A DNA stretch of 64,000 nt, from assembly GCA_022710975.1 (NCBI GenBank), contig JAKLGA010000003.1, positions 434,001-498,000 of the forward strand. Direction: 5' to 3'. Of this stretch, positions 18,375-27,558 are shown one piece after another. Source of the stretch: Myxococcota bacterium. GTDB lineage: Bacteria; Myxococcota; B64-G9. Below the pieces are notes generated by a model. That model saw nothing but the letters and a program-made list of their open reading frames with translations, did not search any database and had not been told where the DNA came from. The number at the start of each line of letters is the position of its first letter. Position 1 is the stretch's first letter. A program made the position numbers and the translations under genes.

Positions 18375-20210
18375 ATGCCGGATCCCGTCAACAGCCTGGA
18401 CGACTTCCTGGGCAACGTGCTGCGGGGGGTGAACAAGATCGTCGGCTGCAACTCCACCAACCTGGTGGTGATCAACGAGCGCACCCAGGAGGTGCGCGTC
18501 CGGGTCGGGGTGAGCGCCGAGCAGTACGCCGCGCTGGGCGAGGTGGAGCGGGCGCTGGGCGAGACCCTGCGCGGCCTGAGCGTGCCCCTGCTGCGCGCGG
18601 CCGACAGCCTGGTCTACCGCTCCTGGCGGGAGGGGGCCGTGCTGGAGACCGGCTCGCTGGCCGAGATGGTCGGCGGCGCCTTCCCGGCCGAGGTGCTGGC
18701 CCAGTTCGAGCCGCTGATCGGCCCCCGCCGCTTCCTGCTGGCCCCGGCGGCCGGCGCGCACCGGCACTACGGCGTGCTGCTGTTCGAGAAGCCCGGCACC
18801 ACCCCCTTCAGCCGCCAGCAGCGCGAGCTGCTGATGCGCTACGCCCGGCGCATCGGCGAGATCATCGAGAACGACATGCGCGGCCAGCTCCCGCTGGCCT
18901 CCTCCGGCTCCCGCGAGGCGCACCTGCTGCTCGACGCGCAGGGCGAGCTCGAGGGCTTCGGCCCGGGGCCGGAGCCGCCCCTGTCCGGCCCGGCCCTCGA
19001 GCGGCTGCGGGCCGAGGCCAGGGCCTTCCTGGCGCCCGGCGAGGCCAGCCTGGCGCGCGAGCTCGTGCTCGAGGGCGGCACCCGCCTGCAGCTCCAGCGC
19101 TTCCGCTGCGGGGTGCGGACGCTGGCGCTGGCCGAGCTGGGGCAGGCGGCCGCGGCCGATCCGGCCGGGCTGGAGAGCCACCTGCTGCTGCTGACCCTGG
19201 GGGTGCCCGCCCCGGCCCTGTTCCTCGACCCGGAGCTGAACATCACCTCCTGCAACCCGGCCTGCGAGCGGCTGCTCGCCCGGGATGCGCGCGCGCTGGC
19301 CGGCCGGCCCATCCGCGAGCTGTTCGGCGCCCCGGAGGAGATCGTCGAGCTGCTCCGACGGCAAGCCTCCTCGCCCGAGGGCGTCAGCCAGCAGGAGACC
19401 GTGGGCCTGCGCCGCCGGGACGGCAGCCTGATGGCGGCCCGCCTGGAGAGCCTGCTGCTGGCCGACGATCACGACCGGGCGGTGGGCTTCCTGGTGCTGC
19501 TGCACGAGGCCGACAGCGACGAGCGCCTGGCGCCCGACCGGCTGGTGCAGCAGGAGCGCATGGCCACCATGGGCGAGATGGCCGCCCAGCTCGCCCACGA
19601 GGTGCGCAACCCCCTGGTCGCCATCGGCGCCACCCTGGAGGGCCTCGGCCGCGAGAGCCTGCCCGAGGAGCCCCGCCGGCTGGTGGCGGCAGCGCTGCGC
19701 GAGATCGGCCGGGTGGACATGATCCTCAAGAAGCACCTGTCGCCGCCCCGCGATCTCAGCTCCCGGCCGCTGCGGCTCGGCGAGGTGGTCCAGGAGGTGC
19801 AGCGCCTGCTCGAGGGCACCCGGCGCATGGGCGGCAAGCGCATCCGGCACGAGATCGACCCCGGGCTGGTGGTGCTGGCCGACTTCGACGCCCTGAAGCA
19901 CGTGCTGTTCAACCTCCTGCTCAACGCGCTGGAGGCCTCCCCGGCCGGCGGGGAGGTGGTCTGCCGGGTCGAGCTGCGCGAGCGCGAGCTGAGCATCCTG
20001 GTCGAGGACCAGGGCCCCGGCCTGGCCGCCCCGGTCGAGGACTGCCTGCGGCCGTTCTTCACCACCAAGCCCAACGGCACCGGCCTGGGGCTGGCGGTGA
20101 GCCACAAGATGGCCCAGGCGCTGGGGGGGCTCCTGCGCCTCAGGAACCGGCCCGCGGGCGGTTGCCTGGCCGAGCTGGTGCTGCCCCGGCGGGAAGGGAC
20201 GATCCCATGA
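18375..20210 (+). CDS. Soluble GAF-PAS sensor histidine kinase (NtrB-like)
   Basis: The 611-residue product has no membrane segment. A GAF-like domain lies at about 15-170, a linker follows, then a PAS domain at about 275-378 (FLDPELNITSCNPACERLL), a HisKA helix with His408 (LAHEVRNPLVAIG) and an HATPase_c domain (NLLLNALEA, DQGPGL, GTGLGLAVS). It should sense a cytoplasmic or membrane-derived signal and phosphorylate the NtrC-type regulator whose ATG overlaps its stop (ATGA). The closeness to a sigma54 operon for envelope transport suggests what it controls. Confidence 0.92.
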   Translation: MPDPVNSLDDFLGNVLRGVNKIVGCNSTNLVVINERTQEVRVRVGVSAEQYAALGEVERALGETLRGLSVPLLRAADSLVYRSWREGAVLETGSLAEMVGGAFPAEVLAQFEPLIGPRRFLLAPAAGAHRHYGVLLFEKPGTTPFSRQQRELLMRYARRIGEIIENDMRGQLPLASSGSREAHLLLDAQGELEGFGPGPEPPLSGPALERLRAEARAFLAPGEASLARELVLEGGTRLQLQRFRCGVRTLALAELGQAAAADPAGLESHLLLLTLGVPAPALFLDPELNITSCNPACERLLARDARALAGRPIRELFGAPEEIVELLRRQASSPEGVSQQETVGLRRRDGSLMAARLESLLLADDHDRAVGFLVLLHEADSDERLAPDRLVQQERMATMGEMAAQLAHEVRNPLVAIGATLEGLGRESLPEEPRRLVAAALREIGRVDMILKKHLSPPRDLSSRPLRLGEVVQEVQRLLEGTRRMGGKRIRHEIDPGLVVLADFDALKHVLFNLLLNALEASPAGGEVVCRVELRERELSILVEDQGPGLAAPVEDCLRPFFTTKPNGTGLGLAVSHKMAQALGGLLRLRNRPAGGCLAELVLPRREGTIP

Positions 20211-21637
20211 GCGCGACCTTCCGCGTGCTGGTCGTGGACGACGAGGAGCTGTACGCCCGCGCCATCGGCGCCGAGCTGGGCCGGCGGGGCATCGCGACGG
20301 AGCTCTGCTTCAGCGCCCGCGAGGCGCTGGCCCGGGTCGAGGCCGCCAGCTTCCAGGTCATCCTGCTGGACCACCGCCTGCCCGACGAGGACGGCCTGCG
20401 CCTCATCCCCCAGCTGCTGGCCCGCCAGCCGGGCGTGTCGCTGGTGATGATGACCGCCTACCACACCATCCCCAACGCGGTGGCGGCCATCCGCCGCGGC
20501 GCCGAGGACTACGTGGTCAAGGAGACCAGCATCCAGCCGCTGGTGGAGCGGGTGCTGGAGCTCGGGCGCCGGCTGGAGGCGCGCGCCGCCATGGCGGGCC
20601 CGGAGGGCTGGCAGGAGCACCGCAAGGGCGGGCTGCTGGGCCGCTCGCCGGGCGTGCTGCGGGTGCTGGAGCAGCTGCAGAAGGCCAGCCGCTCGCCCGA
20701 GACCACCGTGCTCTTGACCGGCGAGACGGGCGTGGGCAAGGAGGTGGCCGCGCGCCACCTGCACCAGCTCACCCGCCCGAAGAGCCCCTTCATCGCCGTG
20801 GACTGCGTGGCGCTGCCCACGAACCTGGCCGAGAGCATCCTGTTCGGGCACGAGAAGGGCGCCTTCACCGGCGCCGACCAGGCCCGGGCCGGGGCCTTCG
20901 AGGAGGCCGACGACGGCACCGTGCTGCTGGACGAGATCGGCGACATGGCCGATGAGCAGGGCAAGCTCCTGCGGGTCATGGAGAGCCGGGCCTTCACCCG
21001 GGTGGGCTCGGTGCGCGAGATCCCCCTCAAGGCGCGGGTGGTGGCGGCCACCAACCAGGACCTGGGCGAGCTGGTCAAGCAGGGCCGCTTCCGGCACGAT
21101 CTGTTCCAGCGCCTGTGCGTGTTCCCCATCCACATCCCGCCGCTGCGGGAGCGGGGGGAGGACGCGCTGCTGCTGGCCGAGCACTTCCTGTCGTTCTACG
21201 CCGGCAAGCTCGGCCGCGCGCTCGAGCCCCTGTCGGACGAGCTGCGCGAGCGGCTGCGCGACTACCCCTACCCGGGCAACGTGCGCGAGTTGAAGAACAT
21301 CATCGAGCGCGCGGTGATCATGGCCGACGGCGGGCGGCTCGAGCTCAGGCACCTGCCGGCGCGGGTGCTCGAGGCCAGCCCGGAGGGCGGCGCCAGGCCG
21401 GGGGCCGTGCCGGTCGACTTCCGCCCCGGGGTCGACACGCTCGAGTCCCTGGAGAAGCGCATGATCGAGCACGCCCTCAAGCAGGCCGGCGGGGTGAAGG
21501 CGGAGGCCGCCCGCATCCTGGGCATCAGCCGCTTCCAGCTCCTGCGGCGCCTCGAGCGCCACGGCCTGCTGCCCCCCCGGGAGGGGGCGGACAGCGGGGA
21601 CGGAGCCGAGCCCGGGACCGAGGATGGGGAGGGCTGA
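20207..21637 (+). CDS. NtrC-family sigma54-dependent response regulator
   Basis: The 476-residue product has a receiver domain (phospho-acceptor Asp55 in ILLDHRLPDEDG), an AAA+ domain (Walker A GETGVGKE about 172-179, GAFTGA at 218-223) and a Fis-type helix-turn-helix (KAEAARILGISRFQLLRRL). In the receiver the helix-4 region reads VVKETSIQP, with the conserved Lys kept. It is coupled to the GAF-PAS kinase by an ATGA overlap. The first sigma54 promoter after it is 139 bp downstream, ahead of the MMPL transporter, which makes that operon the most likely target. Confidence 0.94.
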   Translation: MSATFRVLVVDDEELYARAIGAELGRRGIATELCFSAREALARVEAASFQVILLDHRLPDEDGLRLIPQLLARQPGVSLVMMTAYHTIPNAVAAIRRGAEDYVVKETSIQPLVERVLELGRRLEARAAMAGPEGWQEHRKGGLLGRSPGVLRVLEQLQKASRSPETTVLLTGETGVGKEVAARHLHQLTRPKSPFIAVDCVALPTNLAESILFGHEKGAFTGADQARAGAFEEADDGTVLLDEIGDMADEQGKLLRVMESRAFTRVGSVREIPLKARVVAATNQDLGELVKQGRFRHDLFQRLCVFPIHIPPLRERGEDALLLAEHFLSFYAGKLGRALEPLSDELRERLRDYPYPGNVRELKNIIERAVIMADGGRLELRHLPARVLEASPEGGARPGAVPVDFRPGVDTLESLEKRMIEHALKQAGGVKAEAARILGISRFQLLRRLERHGLLPPREGADSGDGAEPGTEDGEG

Positions 21638-21666
21638 CCGGCCGGCGCGATCGTTCGGATTCGAAC

Positions 21667-21688
21667 GCGCGTGCGGTTCCGCACGCGC
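21667..21688. promoter_or_regulatory. Palindrome, candidate NtrC-type activator site
   Basis: Arms GCGCGTGCGG and CCGCACGCGC flank TT, a perfect 10-bp inverted repeat. It lies about 115-135 bp before the predicted sigma54 start, typical for an upstream activator site. A second inverted repeat, CGTTCG-N4-CGAACG, abuts it at 21652-21667. It begins 30 bp after the regulator stop with no T-run, so a terminator reading is possible but weaker. Confidence 0.55.
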
Positions 21689-21724
21689 CTCCCGACGCGC
21701 GCCCGGCCCGCCCCCCTGACGCCA

Positions 21725-21740
21725 TTCCAGCCGGCTGGAA
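21725..21740. promoter_or_regulatory. Perfect 16-bp palindrome near a sigma54 promoter
   Basis: TTCCAGCCGGCTGGAA is fully self-complementary and lies about 60-77 bp upstream of the predicted start, followed by an A/T-rich stretch (AAAAGAAGGTTAAATT) that could aid DNA bending. It may be a second activator or co-regulator site. Confidence 0.5.
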
Positions 21741-21775
21741 AAGAAGGTTAAATTCGCGATTTCGGCCGGGCCGCC

Positions 21776-21791
21776 TGGCATGTCCCTTGCT
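21776..21791 (+). promoter_or_regulatory. Sigma54 (-24/-12) promoter of the MMPL/LolA-like operon
   Basis: TGGCATG-tccc-TTGCT matches the consensus TGGCACG-N4-TTGCW with one mismatch in the -24 box and the exact 12-bp GG-to-GC spacing. The predicted start near 21802 gives a leader of about 50 nt to the ATG at 21850. Confidence 0.85.
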
Positions 21792-21849
21792 ACCTGCCAT
21801 CGAGCCCCCAGCTTCCCGGACGGTCCGGGCGGAATCGAGCGGGTGAAGG

Positions 21850-24735
21850 ATGCGACCCATGCACGTGCTGTCACAGTTCATCTCGAACAAGTGGGCGGCC
21901 TGGACCCTGATCCTGGCGGTCCTGGTGGTCTCGGGCGTCGGGGGCTTCCTGGCCTCGCGGGTCGAGCAGGACGACGACCTGCTGGCCTTCCTGCCCCAGG
22001 GCAACCCGGAGGTGGCCACCTTCAACGAGCTGGCCGAGCAGTTCGGCTCGCTCGACGTGGCCATGATCGGCGTCCCGACCGAGGACCCGTTCGACGCCGA
22101 CTTCCTCACCCGCCTGTCCGCCGCGACCACCGAGATCAAGGAGACGCGCGGGCTGAGGTACGCCCTCAGCCTGACCAACGTGGTGGACTTCACCGCCGAC
22201 GAGGTGAACGGCGGCGTGGTGACCGCGGCGCTGGTGCGCGAGATCCCGCGCACCCCCGGCGAGAAGGCCGAGCTCCAGGCCCGGGTCATGTCGCGCGACC
22301 ACGTGGTCGGCAACCTGGTCTCCCGCGACGGCAAGGCGGTCATGATCTACGGCTTCCTGGCCCAGGGCGCCGATCCGCGCGGCACGACCGCCCAGCTCCA
22401 GGCCATCGCGGCCAGGCACTTCCCGGATCGCGAGCTGCAGTGGGGCGGCAACCCCTTCATCTCGTCCTACATCTACGACACGGCGCAGAACGACCTGCGC
22501 CGCCTGACCCCCTGGGCGGTGCTGGTGATCACCCTGCTGATGCTGGTGGCGCTGCGCGACGTGGTGGGCACGCTGCTGGGGCTGTTCTCGACCGCGCTGG
22601 CCATCGGCGTCGGCATGGGGGTGATGCAGGTCTTCGGGGTGAAGCTGAACGTCATGCTGGGCTCGGTGCCCATCGTGCTGTTCGCCATCGGCTCGTCCTA
22701 CGCCATCCACATGCTGTCGCGCTTCTACGATCTGCTGCAGCGCCACGACGGCAACGAGGCGGTGGCGCGCACCCTGACCGGCACCGGGCCGGTGGTGCTG
22801 ATCGCCGGGGTGACCTCGGCCGCGGCCATCATGTCGTTCCTGGCCATGGACATCGTCCCCATCCGCGAGTACGGCCTGTTCACCGGCATCGGCATCCTGA
22901 TCACCATGGTCTTCGCGCTCACCTTCATCCCCGCGGCGCTCAGGCTCTGCAACTTCAAGCGGCGGCCGCTGGGCAAGCCCAGCGCCGCCCGCCGCTGGAT
23001 GGTGCGCGTGGCGGTCTTCTGCCAGTCCCGGCGCCTGCCGGTGGGCGCCAGCCTGGCGATCACCGCGCTGGTGTTCGGCCTGCTCATCTCCCGCGTGCAG
23101 ACCGGCGTCGATCAGCGCACCTTCTTCCACGACGACAGCTCGCCCGCGCGCGCGGACCGCTTCCTGCGCGATCACTTCGGCGCGGCGCAGTTCGTCCAGG
23201 TGCTGGTCAAGGGCGACATGACCGACCCGGCCGTGCTGGCCGAGGTGCAGGCGCTGGCCGATCGCTTCGAGACCGTGCCGCACGTCACCGGGGTGCAGCA
23301 GGTGGCCCAGCTCGTCGCCATCCTCAACGAGGCCATGACCGGCGAGCTCCGCATCCCGGACACGGCGGCCCAGGTCTCCAACCTGTACCCCTTCACCCTG
23401 GGCGATCCCTCGGCCGGCCAGATGGTGACCGAGAACCGCAAGCAGGCGCTGCTGCAGGTCAAGGTGGACACCAGCGACGCCCGCGAGGTCGGCCGGGTGC
23501 TGGCGGACATCGAGCGCCTGGTGGCCGAGACCGGCCTGGCGCGCTTCGAGGCGGTCGAGGTCGGCGCCGGCCCCCGGGACGCCGAGGCCCGCGCCCGACG
23601 CGAGGCCCACCTGGTGGCCCGCCTGGCCCGCCTGGCCACCGCGGCCGGGCTGACGCCACCGGCCGACGCCGCCCCGCGCGTGGCGGGCTTCCTGGCCGGG
23701 GACGGGGCGGCGATCGACACCGCGCCCGTGGCCCGCAACCTGGAGCGCTTCCTGCGCTCGGGCGAGAGCGCGATCGAGCTGCCCGCGGCCAGGGACGGCG
23801 TGGACGTGGCCAGGGAGCTGGCCCGGGCGGTGATCGCCCTGGGGCCCAGGCCGGCCGAGGAGCCGCTGCGGGCCGCGGTCGTCCAGGCCCTGGCCGTCCC
23901 GGCGGACGACCCGTCGGTGGACGACCTGCTGCTGTCGCTCGAGACCGCCGTGCGGGACGCGTGGCGCCGGGAGGGCGCCAGCCAGCGGGCCGAGCGCCTG
24001 CTGGGGGCCCTGGCGCTCTCGCCGCGCCCGGGCCCGACCGCGGAGCGTCTGCGCTCCCGCACCGCCATGGCGCTGCTGTCCCTCGAGCGGCCCGGGGTGC
24101 TGCTGCCCGCCTCCGGCGCGCAGCCCGAGGGGCCGGGGCTGGACATCCAGGTCAGCGGCATGCCGGTGCTGAACCGGGGCCTGGCCAAGAGCGTGGAGCA
24201 CAACCAGATCCGCAGCCTGGTGGTGGCGGTGGCCCTGGTGTTCGTGCTGCTGGCGCTCATGTTCCGCTCGGTGCTGGCCGGGCTGCTGGCCATCGTGCCG
24301 ACGCTGTTCACCCTCGTGGTCATCCACGGGGTGATGGGCGGTTGGCGCATCCAGCTCGATCTGGGCACGTCGCTCCTGGGCAGCCTGATCCTGGCCAACG
24401 GCGTGGACTTCGCCGTGCACCTGCTGGCCACCTGGCAGGCGGGCGAGTCCGGCAAGCTCTCCCGCGCGGCGGCCACGGCCGCCGACCGCACCGGGCCCGC
24501 GATCTGGACCACGGCCCTGGCCATGTTCGTGGGCTTCTTCGTGCTGACGCTCGGCGACGCCAAGCCGCTGCAGAACGTGGTCGCGCTGAAGGCCACCGCC
24601 ATGATCGTCGGCGCGGCCGCCTCCTTCCTGCTGGTGCCGGTGCTCGCCCGGCGCAAGCGCTACCCGCTGCTCAACGAGCCCGCCGAGGCCGCCGAGGAGT
24701 CGGAGGCCGTGGAGTCCGCGCTGCAGGAGAGCTGA
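21850..24735 (+). CDS. MMPL/RND-family transporter (putative lipid exporter)
   Basis: The 961-residue product has the two-fold RND/MMPL layout: a membrane segment near the N-terminus, a periplasmic domain, a block of membrane segments at about 215-365, one near 400, a large second periplasmic domain of about 370 residues with a helical insertion, and a final membrane block at about 790-935. Family members move lipids or hydrophobic molecules using the proton gradient. A second ATG at 21859 has better spacing from GAAGG and may be the true start. It is the first gene of a sigma54-driven operon with a LolA-like protein and a barrel. Confidence 0.9.
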   Translation: MRPMHVLSQFISNKWAAWTLILAVLVVSGVGGFLASRVEQDDDLLAFLPQGNPEVATFNELAEQFGSLDVAMIGVPTEDPFDADFLTRLSAATTEIKETRGLRYALSLTNVVDFTADEVNGGVVTAALVREIPRTPGEKAELQARVMSRDHVVGNLVSRDGKAVMIYGFLAQGADPRGTTAQLQAIAARHFPDRELQWGGNPFISSYIYDTAQNDLRRLTPWAVLVITLLMLVALRDVVGTLLGLFSTALAIGVGMGVMQVFGVKLNVMLGSVPIVLFAIGSSYAIHMLSRFYDLLQRHDGNEAVARTLTGTGPVVLIAGVTSAAAIMSFLAMDIVPIREYGLFTGIGILITMVFALTFIPAALRLCNFKRRPLGKPSAARRWMVRVAVFCQSRRLPVGASLAITALVFGLLISRVQTGVDQRTFFHDDSSPARADRFLRDHFGAAQFVQVLVKGDMTDPAVLAEVQALADRFETVPHVTGVQQVAQLVAILNEAMTGELRIPDTAAQVSNLYPFTLGDPSAGQMVTENRKQALLQVKVDTSDAREVGRVLADIERLVAETGLARFEAVEVGAGPRDAEARARREAHLVARLARLATAAGLTPPADAAPRVAGFLAGDGAAIDTAPVARNLERFLRSGESAIELPAARDGVDVARELARAVIALGPRPAEEPLRAAVVQALAVPADDPSVDDLLLSLETAVRDAWRREGASQRAERLLGALALSPRPGPTAERLRSRTAMALLSLERPGVLLPASGAQPEGPGLDIQVSGMPVLNRGLAKSVEHNQIRSLVVAVALVFVLLALMFRSVLAGLLAIVPTLFTLVVIHGVMGGWRIQLDLGTSLLGSLILANGVDFAVHLLATWQAGESGKLSRAAATAADRTGPAIWTTALAMFVGFFVLTLGDAKPLQNVVALKATAMIVGAAASFLLVPVLARRKRYPLLNEPAEAAEESEAVESALQES

Positions 24736-24771
24736 ACCTTACCTGGCCCTTCAACCTCTGAGAGGTCCCCC

Positions 24772-25530
24772 ATGCACAAGAGTCTCGCTGTGTCCCTCTT
24801 CCTCGGCCTGCTGGCCTGCGCCGCCCTGCCCGGGCCCGCCGCCGCCGAGGAGCTCGACGGCGACGCGATCCTGGCCCTGATGGACAAGGCCCACACCCAG
24901 GCCAAGGATCAGTTCTTCGTGTTCGACGTGGTCACCGAGGAGGCCGGCAAAGCCGCCCGCTCCCTGCGCTTCCAGGTCACGCTGAACAACAAGAGCTGGC
25001 GCATGGTGCACTTCCTCGACCCCGGAGACGTGAAGGACATGCGCGTGCTGACCATGGACACCAGCCGCATCTGGCTGTGGCTGCCGGCCTTCAAGAAGGT
25101 GCGCAAGATGGCCTCCCACGCCAAGGCCCAGGGCTTCATGGGCACGGCGCTGTCCAGCGAGGACACCTCCATGGTGACCTACGGCGACCTGTTCCAGGGC
25201 AAGCTCCTGTCCCAGGACGACAAGATCTGGACCGTGGAGGGCACGCGGCGGGAGGGCGCGGACGTGGCCTACGCCAAGATCGTGTTCGAGATCCGCAAGG
25301 ACATCAAGATGCCCCCGGCGCTGCACTACTTCAACGACAAGGGCGTCGAGGTGAAGACCGAGACCCGCACCTCCTACGAGTGCAAGGACGGGCTGTGCAA
25401 CCCCCGGGTGATGACCATGATCGACCACACCCGCGGGGACATCAAGTCCACCATGGTGCGCCGTGACTGGAAGTACAACCAGGGCGTGGACGACTCGTTC
25501 TTCACCGTGCGCGCGCTCCAGCGCGGCTGA
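24772..25530 (+). CDS. LolA-like outer-membrane lipoprotein-sorting protein 1
   Basis: The 252-residue product has a signal peptide (VSLFLGLLACAALPGPAAA) and a LolA/LppX-type half-barrel sequence: ALMDKAHTQAKDQFFVFDV, VTLNNKSWRMVHFLDPGDVKDMRVL, then the hallmark RIWLWLPAFKKVRKM. Proteins with this domain carry lipids or lipoproteins through the periplasm and often sit next to MMPL transporters. Two cysteines in YECKDGLCN may pair. It follows the transporter by 36 bp. A close paralogue lies at 27559-28299. Confidence 0.88.
   Translation: MHKSLAVSLFLGLLACAALPGPAAAEELDGDAILALMDKAHTQAKDQFFVFDVVTEEAGKAARSLRFQVTLNNKSWRMVHFLDPGDVKDMRVLTMDTSRIWLWLPAFKKVRKMASHAKAQGFMGTALSSEDTSMVTYGDLFQGKLLSQDDKIWTVEGTRREGADVAYAKIVFEIRKDIKMPPALHYFNDKGVEVKTETRTSYECKDGLCNPRVMTMIDHTRGDIKSTMVRRDWKYNQGVDDSFFTVRALQRG
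25057..25127 (+). repeat. 71-bp exact repeat, copy 1 (inside LolA-like gene 1)
   Basis: This segment is identical to 27829-27899 in LolA-like gene 2 and encodes DTSRIWLWLPAFKKVRKM and following residues. Identity over 71 bp, including third codon positions, exceeds what the flanking sequence shows. Confidence 0.85.
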
Positions 25531-25557
25531 TCCGGCACCCGTGCGGAGGCTCCCGTG

Positions 25558-27459
25558 ATGAAGACGACCCAGGGCTGGCTCTCTCTCCTCGCCTGCCTGC
25601 TCGCCGCCTCGGCCTGCCCGGCCTGGGCCCAGGACGAGGACACCCCCTCCGATCTGGACGAGCCGTTCGTCGATCCCCTGGCCGGCAAGCTCCAGCCCGC
25701 GCCCATGCCGGGCAGCGAGCCCGCGGCCGAGGAGGGCGTGCCCAGCTTCGACACCGACAAGTTCCAGCTCACCTGGGGCGGGCGGGTGCAGACCGATCTG
25801 CGCTTCCGGGTGATCGGCAAGCGGATGGGCAGCTACTACACCCGGCCCGAGGCGCCCTACGGGCCCTTCGAGGCGCCCACCGGCGTGTCGCGCAACGAGA
25901 ACACCTTCAAGCTGAAGCTGGACGCGGTCTATGGCCGCTTCGGCGCCAAGCTGGACATGGACTTCGTCTACCTGGGCATGCCGGACAAGGTGAACGGGGT
26001 CGAGGACCTGTCCGAGCGTGGCAAGGTGGATCCGTTCTACCTGCAGGCCCACGCGGCCTACATCGAGGCCACGGATCTGTTCTTCGACGGCCTCGACCTG
26101 CGGGTCGGCCAGCAGCTCGTGCAGTGGGGCATGGCCGACCAGTTCAACCCCACCAACAACCTGAACTCGGCCGACATGGAGGACATCCTGCTGTTCGGCG
26201 AGCAGATGGCCAACCTCATGGTCAAGCTCGACTACAGCCCGCTGGACTCGCTGACGCTCTCCGGCGTGCTGGTGCCCATCTACAAGCCCGCGCTGCTCCC
26301 GCGCACCGGCCCCCTGGCGCTGGCCGCCAGCGACCGCATGCCCATGTCCGAGACGAGGCTTCGCCACAGGTTGATCTTCGAGAAGGCGCTGGGCTCGGAT
26401 CTGGCCGGTTACGAGACCGTGGTGGCCACCGCCTCGCCCATCCTGCCCGACACCTCTTTCGAGAACATGCAGGCCGGCGGGCGCATCGGGCTCAGCACCG
26501 ACTGGATCGACGCGGCGCTGTCCTACTACTACGGCCGCAACGACTTCCCGGTGCCCATGCGGAACTACACGGTGCAGGACGCCACGATCATCTGCGACCC
26601 GGACAACGGCGCGGACTGCATCTCCGGACGCCTGATGACCGAGGTCTCGCTCACCTACCCGCGCCAGCACGTGTTCGGGCTGAACGCGGCCGGCGAGATC
26701 CCCCTGGACTGGATGGTGGATCAGCTCGGCGGCATCGGCTGGCGCCTGGAGCTGGGCGTGTACCTGCCCGAGAAGATCCGCATGGAGCTCAGCCAGGCCG
26801 AGATCACCCTGGCCGGCCAGGTCCAGCCGGCGGGCGAGTACGACTACGACGGCGACGGGCAGCCCGGCGGGCCGCGGCCCACCGTGGTGGACGACCAGCC
26901 CTTCGTCAAGTGGACGCTCGGCCTGGACTACAGCTTCGGCCGCTGGGTGTACCTGAACCTCATGTGGGTGCACGGCATGGTGGACGAGTTCGGGGCCGGG
27001 GACTTCTTCTCCGAGGGCTGGAACGTGCGCCAGAGCGGGCTCATGGAGGGCACCGAGGGCGAGATCCTGCCCTGCCTGCTGGCGAACGCGCGCGAGGTGT
27101 GCGGCGAGCGCATGGCCCACGAGGTGTTCCGGCCCAAGATCGGCGACTACCTGGCGGTGGTCATCGACACCAAGTTCCTCGAGGACCGCGGCCTTTTCCG
27201 CCTGTTCTTCATGTGGGACCTCAGCGGCTACTACGAGAGCTTCTACGACGAGGCGCAGGGCAAGCGGGTGCAGAAGTACCTGAGCCTGTTCGGCGACGGC
27301 TTCTCCGCCATCCTGTACCCCGAGCTCGACTACAACTTCGGCAACGGCCTCGAGCTCAGCGTGGGCGCGCTGTTCCAGTTCGGGAAGGACTACACCAAGT
27401 TCGGCGATCCGGCCGCGGGCGGCTCGCTGGTGTGGACCCGCGCGCGCTACTCCTGGTGA
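25558..27459 (+). CDS. Outer-membrane beta-barrel protein, DUF1302-like
   Basis: The 633-residue product has a signal peptide ending CPAWAQ and an acidic linker. A long series of alternating aromatic/polar strands starts at FQLTWGGRVQTDLRF. The segment GQQLVQWGMADQFNPTNNLNSAD is like the DUF1302 family signature (WGxxDxFNPxNxLNP). The last residues, TRARYSW, end in an aromatic as barrels do. DUF1302 proteins often accompany MMPL transporters. ATG 25558 is preferred to GTG 25555 because GGAGG is 8 bp away. It could be the outer-membrane end of the transporter-LolA path. Confidence 0.7.
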   Translation: MKTTQGWLSLLACLLAASACPAWAQDEDTPSDLDEPFVDPLAGKLQPAPMPGSEPAAEEGVPSFDTDKFQLTWGGRVQTDLRFRVIGKRMGSYYTRPEAPYGPFEAPTGVSRNENTFKLKLDAVYGRFGAKLDMDFVYLGMPDKVNGVEDLSERGKVDPFYLQAHAAYIEATDLFFDGLDLRVGQQLVQWGMADQFNPTNNLNSADMEDILLFGEQMANLMVKLDYSPLDSLTLSGVLVPIYKPALLPRTGPLALAASDRMPMSETRLRHRLIFEKALGSDLAGYETVVATASPILPDTSFENMQAGGRIGLSTDWIDAALSYYYGRNDFPVPMRNYTVQDATIICDPDNGADCISGRLMTEVSLTYPRQHVFGLNAAGEIPLDWMVDQLGGIGWRLELGVYLPEKIRMELSQAEITLAGQVQPAGEYDYDGDGQPGGPRPTVVDDQPFVKWTLGLDYSFGRWVYLNLMWVHGMVDEFGAGDFFSEGWNVRQSGLMEGTEGEILPCLLANAREVCGERMAHEVFRPKIGDYLAVVIDTKFLEDRGLFRLFFMWDLSGYYESFYDEAQGKRVQKYLSLFGDGFSAILYPELDYNFGNGLELSVGALFQFGKDYTKFGDPAAGGSLVWTRARYSW

Positions 27460-27558
27460 AGCGGCCTGTTTGAAGCGATCAGTTTGTATTATTCTTAGAT
27501 ATCAACCACTTGCGTGTCTGGGCCGGTCGGGCTACGCTCCTCGGCAGGAGGGCGAGCC

